NCBI GenBank assembly: GCA_002205965.3
Contig: NADL03000088.1
Coordinates: 186,001-250,000, forward strand
Reading direction: 5' to 3'
DNA: 64,000 nucleotides
Source: Kappaphycus alvarezii
Taxonomy: Eukaryota > Rhodophyta > Florideophyceae > Gigartinales > Solieriaceae
The translations under genes were made by a program, and so were the position numbers. Below the pieces are notes generated by a model that was not told the origin of the DNA, ran no database searches, and saw only the letters and a list, made by a program, of their open reading frames with translations. This document shows positions 61,709 to 64,000 of this stretch, one piece after another; position 1 is the first letter of the stretch; each line of letters starts with the position of its first letter.

Positions 61709-61770
61709 TCTGGAAAACCATGGGATAGACCGGATATATCTTCCAAGAGTAAAACACCCAAACCTTTTCC
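61709..61770 (-). repeat. Dispersed 45-60 bp motif, right-arm copy
   Basis: Mirror of 47749-47810. Confidence 0.8.
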
Positions 61771-61873
61771 CTTTCTTATAATCTTAAATGGTCGACTAGT
61801 AGGTGGCAAAGTTCTAATACGAAGATATCTTTTTTGACTCTTTGCTATACCTGGCCAAACTTATATTACAGTC

Positions 61874-62461
61874 CTCCAGCTCTTTCCTTTCAAGGATAGC
61901 TGTCAATCATTCTATGAACTAACTATCACACAAGGGCATCACGGCAGGATTCCGATTATGAACTATTTAAAAGGCCGGTAGTAATAATATTCATGAGTAT
62001 ACTGCCACAACTTCGCAAAATCCATATGGCTTCCAGACAATTGTCTAGGTAAGCGTGGCAATGTCTGTCTTCTGCATTCAGATGGTCGTCATCAGTGGAT
62101 TTTTACGGTGAGAGATCATGGAAAACAGGGAAACAGATAATCGCGGGATTGCGAGTTTCTACTCACACTATTTCTGCGCGGTTATGGTTGCTCATTGCAT
62201 TTTGCTTGCAATGTAGCACTGATTTAATCCTGTTATGACCTGCTCTCTGATCACACCACTTTCTTTTGTCAAAAGCAAATACCTATAAATACTAACAATG
62301 GACATCACTGTCTCGATTTTACACTCATAAAAGTTGGATTGGTATCAGCCAGCACATCTGTCACGTTAAATGAACCCTTCGTGTTCCTCCATCTCCAAAC
62401 TCGCTCTGAAAGTTTTGTAGTCAGGTTGGAAACAATGAAAAACTTAATGTTGGATAAAGCG
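61874..62461. repeat. Segment z, right-arm copy (588 bp)
   Basis: Near-identical to 58833-59420 (direct) and to 47054-47641 (inverted). Confidence 0.9.
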
Positions 62462-62786
62462 TGCAGAGTTTATCTGTAATCAGAACAGGGCATAGGAATA
62501 CGCCATGAAAAATGTGTACGTCATAAATGTTGTTGTCACAGAAACAGACGTATCGCTGTACCGGTAGTATGCTCTCATGAACTTACTTGGATAGACTACT
62601 TAATCAAAGCAAATGATATGGATCCCTTTGATGAAAATGGAATCCAGGTTTATAGGAATGCATGAGGCGAAACATAGATGGGGCTCTTCATTAAGATTAA
62701 TACAAAACTTAGTCTATCGGTACCATTAATCATCCACCCAGAGCTCACAGACCTGCCTCCTTTCCAGGACTTCCTCTACGGTTTCT

Positions 62787-63396
62787 TCAACGCCTGTCAT
62801 CATCATCGTCGTCATCTCCGCCGCTTTGCCACCGACCGCAGTAACAATCACTCTAGCAATACCAAAACGGAAACGGCATCTACGAGAGCACCAGAAACAG
62901 CGACGGTTACCTCTACCACAAACCCTTCTAGTGCGAGTTATGAATTTCGTTTTCACTCACAACCACCACTGTAGTCATCATCATCATCATCTTCATCATC
63001 GCAATCGTCGTCGTCGTCGTCGTCATCGTCATAGTTGTCATCACCGCCACGGCTGCCAATAGGAATCTTCTTTTCAATAGTGACGCCAAAACGGCGGAGA
63101 CAACTCCTGACACACAAGCGGCAGCGACGGAGGATCCCTGGGCCCCGAATAGCATCACAGAAGAAAACCGTCCTAGAAATGGTCTTTCCTCCGCCGTTAC
63201 TGCCACCGTTATCGTCATCGTCATGTCATCATCGTCATTCGTCATCATCACCGGAGCGAACGATGTTACCAAGGGACAGAGGCTTGGCAAGCTGGGCGTC
63301 TGCAGCTCGAATAGTGTTGGTTGATGTGGGAATCTCAGCGGAGGTTGTGAGAAGCAACGCCACAAGGGCGAGAGCGAAGAAGAACAAGCGAGACAT
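62787..63396 (-). CDS. Secreted precursor with two Arg/Cys-rich cationic modules and poly-Asp spacers, right copy
   Basis: Counterpart of 46116-46726. The ATG at 63396 opens the same signal peptide, here in frame through the predicted cleavage (TTSA|EIP) and the pro-segment. In the first Asp run one extra base and one missing base (about codons 53-58) create a local stop, after which the original frame resumes. Module 1 (RRCRLCVRSCLRRFG core) reads through SRGG and the second Asp run without the stops present in the left copy. Just before module 2 a one-base deletion (near 62957) shifts the frame, and another lies after its GGK. The homologous stop is at 62787; in the shifted frame translation would run to 62726. 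Lesions do not coincide with those of the left copy, so the ancestral design is visible. No family recognised. Confidence 0.6.
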
Positions 63397-63492
63397 CCTT
63401 GAAGTCTTTCGTGCTGCGGTGAGAATGCGAGTCAGAGATGAACTGAGATTTGGGAGAGAGAGTTTTGGAGTACCAGGAGGGGCGGGGATATG

Positions 63493-63499
63493 TTATATA
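63493..63499 (-). promoter_or_regulatory. TATA box of right peptide precursor gene
   Basis: The minus strand reads TATATAA, 97 bp upstream of the ATG at 63396, matching the left copy. The leader includes cccgcccctcctggtactcc in both arms. Confidence 0.6.
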
Positions 63500-63683
63500 C
63501 ACATGTAGGAACCCTCACGTCGACAGTTCTTTGTGCAGTAAACTGAGTCTGTATCCCGTTTGGTGGCTAGATACTATGTAAACTCATTATGGATAACCAA
63601 CTGAGAGAAATCGGAATTTTTGCTACATGTTATGCGTTCGACAAAGTAAACAGCGCAGATAGAACCTCAATGAAAGTAGCCTT

Positions 63684-63959
63684 CTAACAATTTTCCATTT
63701 CAGGACTCTGTGAGTGAGACGAAAACGGTGGCATCCAAAACGGAGGTGCTTCAGCAACGTGATACTTTGTTTCCAAAAAGGACCCATCAATTGAAGTGAG
63801 ACATTCATTATTAAAGCCTCCATGCATGCAGACGACCGGCATCTCAAACGTCCAGTAAAACTGCGAATTGTACGCCCGCATCGCCTTTTCTGCTTCTGCG
63901 TTGTCACCTATTATGGCACATGCTGCACAATAAATACATGGCCCTAGTCTGAAAAACAT
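63684..63959 (-). CDS. Conserved short ORF upstream of the peptide gene, right copy
   Basis: Open for 91 codons. It has RLGPCIYCAACAIIGDNAEA, YWTFEMPVVCMHGGFNNECL and a C-terminus PPFWMPPFSSHSQSPEMENC before the stop. It has seven Cys and no membrane segment. It lies about 290 bp upstream of the peptide gene in the same orientation. The left copy (45503-45826) keeps the same segments but is frame-broken. No family recognised; it may be the end of a longer gene or exon. Confidence 0.4.
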   Translation of the reverse strand: MFFRLGPCIYCAACAIIGDNAEAEKAMRAYNSQFYWTFEMPVVCMHGGFNNECLTSIDGSFLETKYHVAEAPPFWMPPFSSHSQSPEMENC

Positions 63960-64000
63960 GACATCTAAAGAACAAAAGTAGAGTCATGCAGTGCACGCAG

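Larger units (their letters stand above)
59420..64000. repeat. Right arm of large inverted repeat (truncated by window end)
   Basis: Reverse complement of 45498-50092, in segment order x, y, z, w. It continues past 64000. It begins at the junction aaagc|ctcctcatta with the tandem partial copy x'-z'. Confidence 0.95.

Noticed and set aside
62678..62974. 98-codon plus-strand ORF rich in His, Thr and Ser
   Set aside because: It is antisense to the peptide precursor; its His/Thr/Ser composition comes from reading the Asp- and Arg-rich gene backwards. It is not open in the left arm in the same way.
62928..63365. 145-codon ORF with Met/Thr runs over the peptide gene
   Set aside because: It is a shifted reading of GATGAC repeats (Met-Thr instead of Asp-Asp) and lacks the signal peptide start; the Asp frame is shared by both copies.
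1..64000. CRISPR array, operons, rRNA or Shine-Dalgarno-driven genes
   Set aside because: No regularly spaced direct repeats of 24-40 bp, no rRNA-like conserved blocks and no tightly packed same-strand genes; the spliced WD40 gene and non-LTR elements place this in a eukaryote.

Overview
This is a nuclear-type eukaryotic window, not a prokaryotic one. It has a spliced WD40 co-repressor gene with a GT...AG intron, non-LTR-type reverse-transcriptase remnants with the C-terminal domain layout common in algal genomes, TATA boxes without ribosome binding sites, and long AT-rich gene-poor tracts. An intron-poor alga, possibly a florideophyte red alga, is my best guess; this is inference and low confidence. 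Most long coding signals are broken by one-base frame changes. These hit even a gene expected to be essential (TBL1-like) and differ between near-identical duplicates. The window is therefore either rich in pseudogenes or comes from an assembly with residual indel errors; I cannot tell which from sequence alone.

Layout. 1-8 kb: an FAD/NAD(P)-binding oxidoreductase-like gene (minus strand, about 4.6-2.1 kb, frame-broken), then sparse DNA with two tRNA-like short repeats. 8-12.6 kb: a degenerate but nearly full-length reverse transcriptase (minus), plus a second C-terminal fragment. 13.5-15.3 kb: a TBL1/TBLR1/HOS15-type LisH-WD40 gene (minus, two exons recognised), with a tRNA-Ser-like relic and a G-rich tract downstream of it. 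15.3-24.7 kb: mostly AT-rich, with a small acidic ORF. 24.7-28.6 kb: reverse-transcriptase pieces and an AT-rich repeat family. 31.5-34.1 kb: a second copy of the FAD/NAD(P)-binding gene in inverted orientation. 34-42 kb: AT-rich, no gene recognised. 42.8-44.6 kb: another reverse-transcriptase relic with a zinc-finger-like N-terminus.

45.5-64 kb: a large inverted repeat. The arms (45498-50092 and 59420 to the window end) are about 4.6 kb and near-identical, around a 9.3-kb AT-rich spacer. Each arm carries a small predicted secreted-protein gene. It has a signal peptide, then two related Arg/Cys-rich cationic modules sharing a C-x2-C-x3-C core, each preceded and followed by poly-aspartate runs. 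The gene has a TATA box at the expected distance. This charge-alternating multi-peptide precursor is the most interesting object in the window and I do not recognise it as a described family. A short conserved ORF lies just upstream in both arms, and a reverse-transcriptase tail is embedded in each arm. Next to the right arm, a partial tandem copy joins a recent 588-bp duplicate to an older diverged segment, so the locus has been rearranged more than once.
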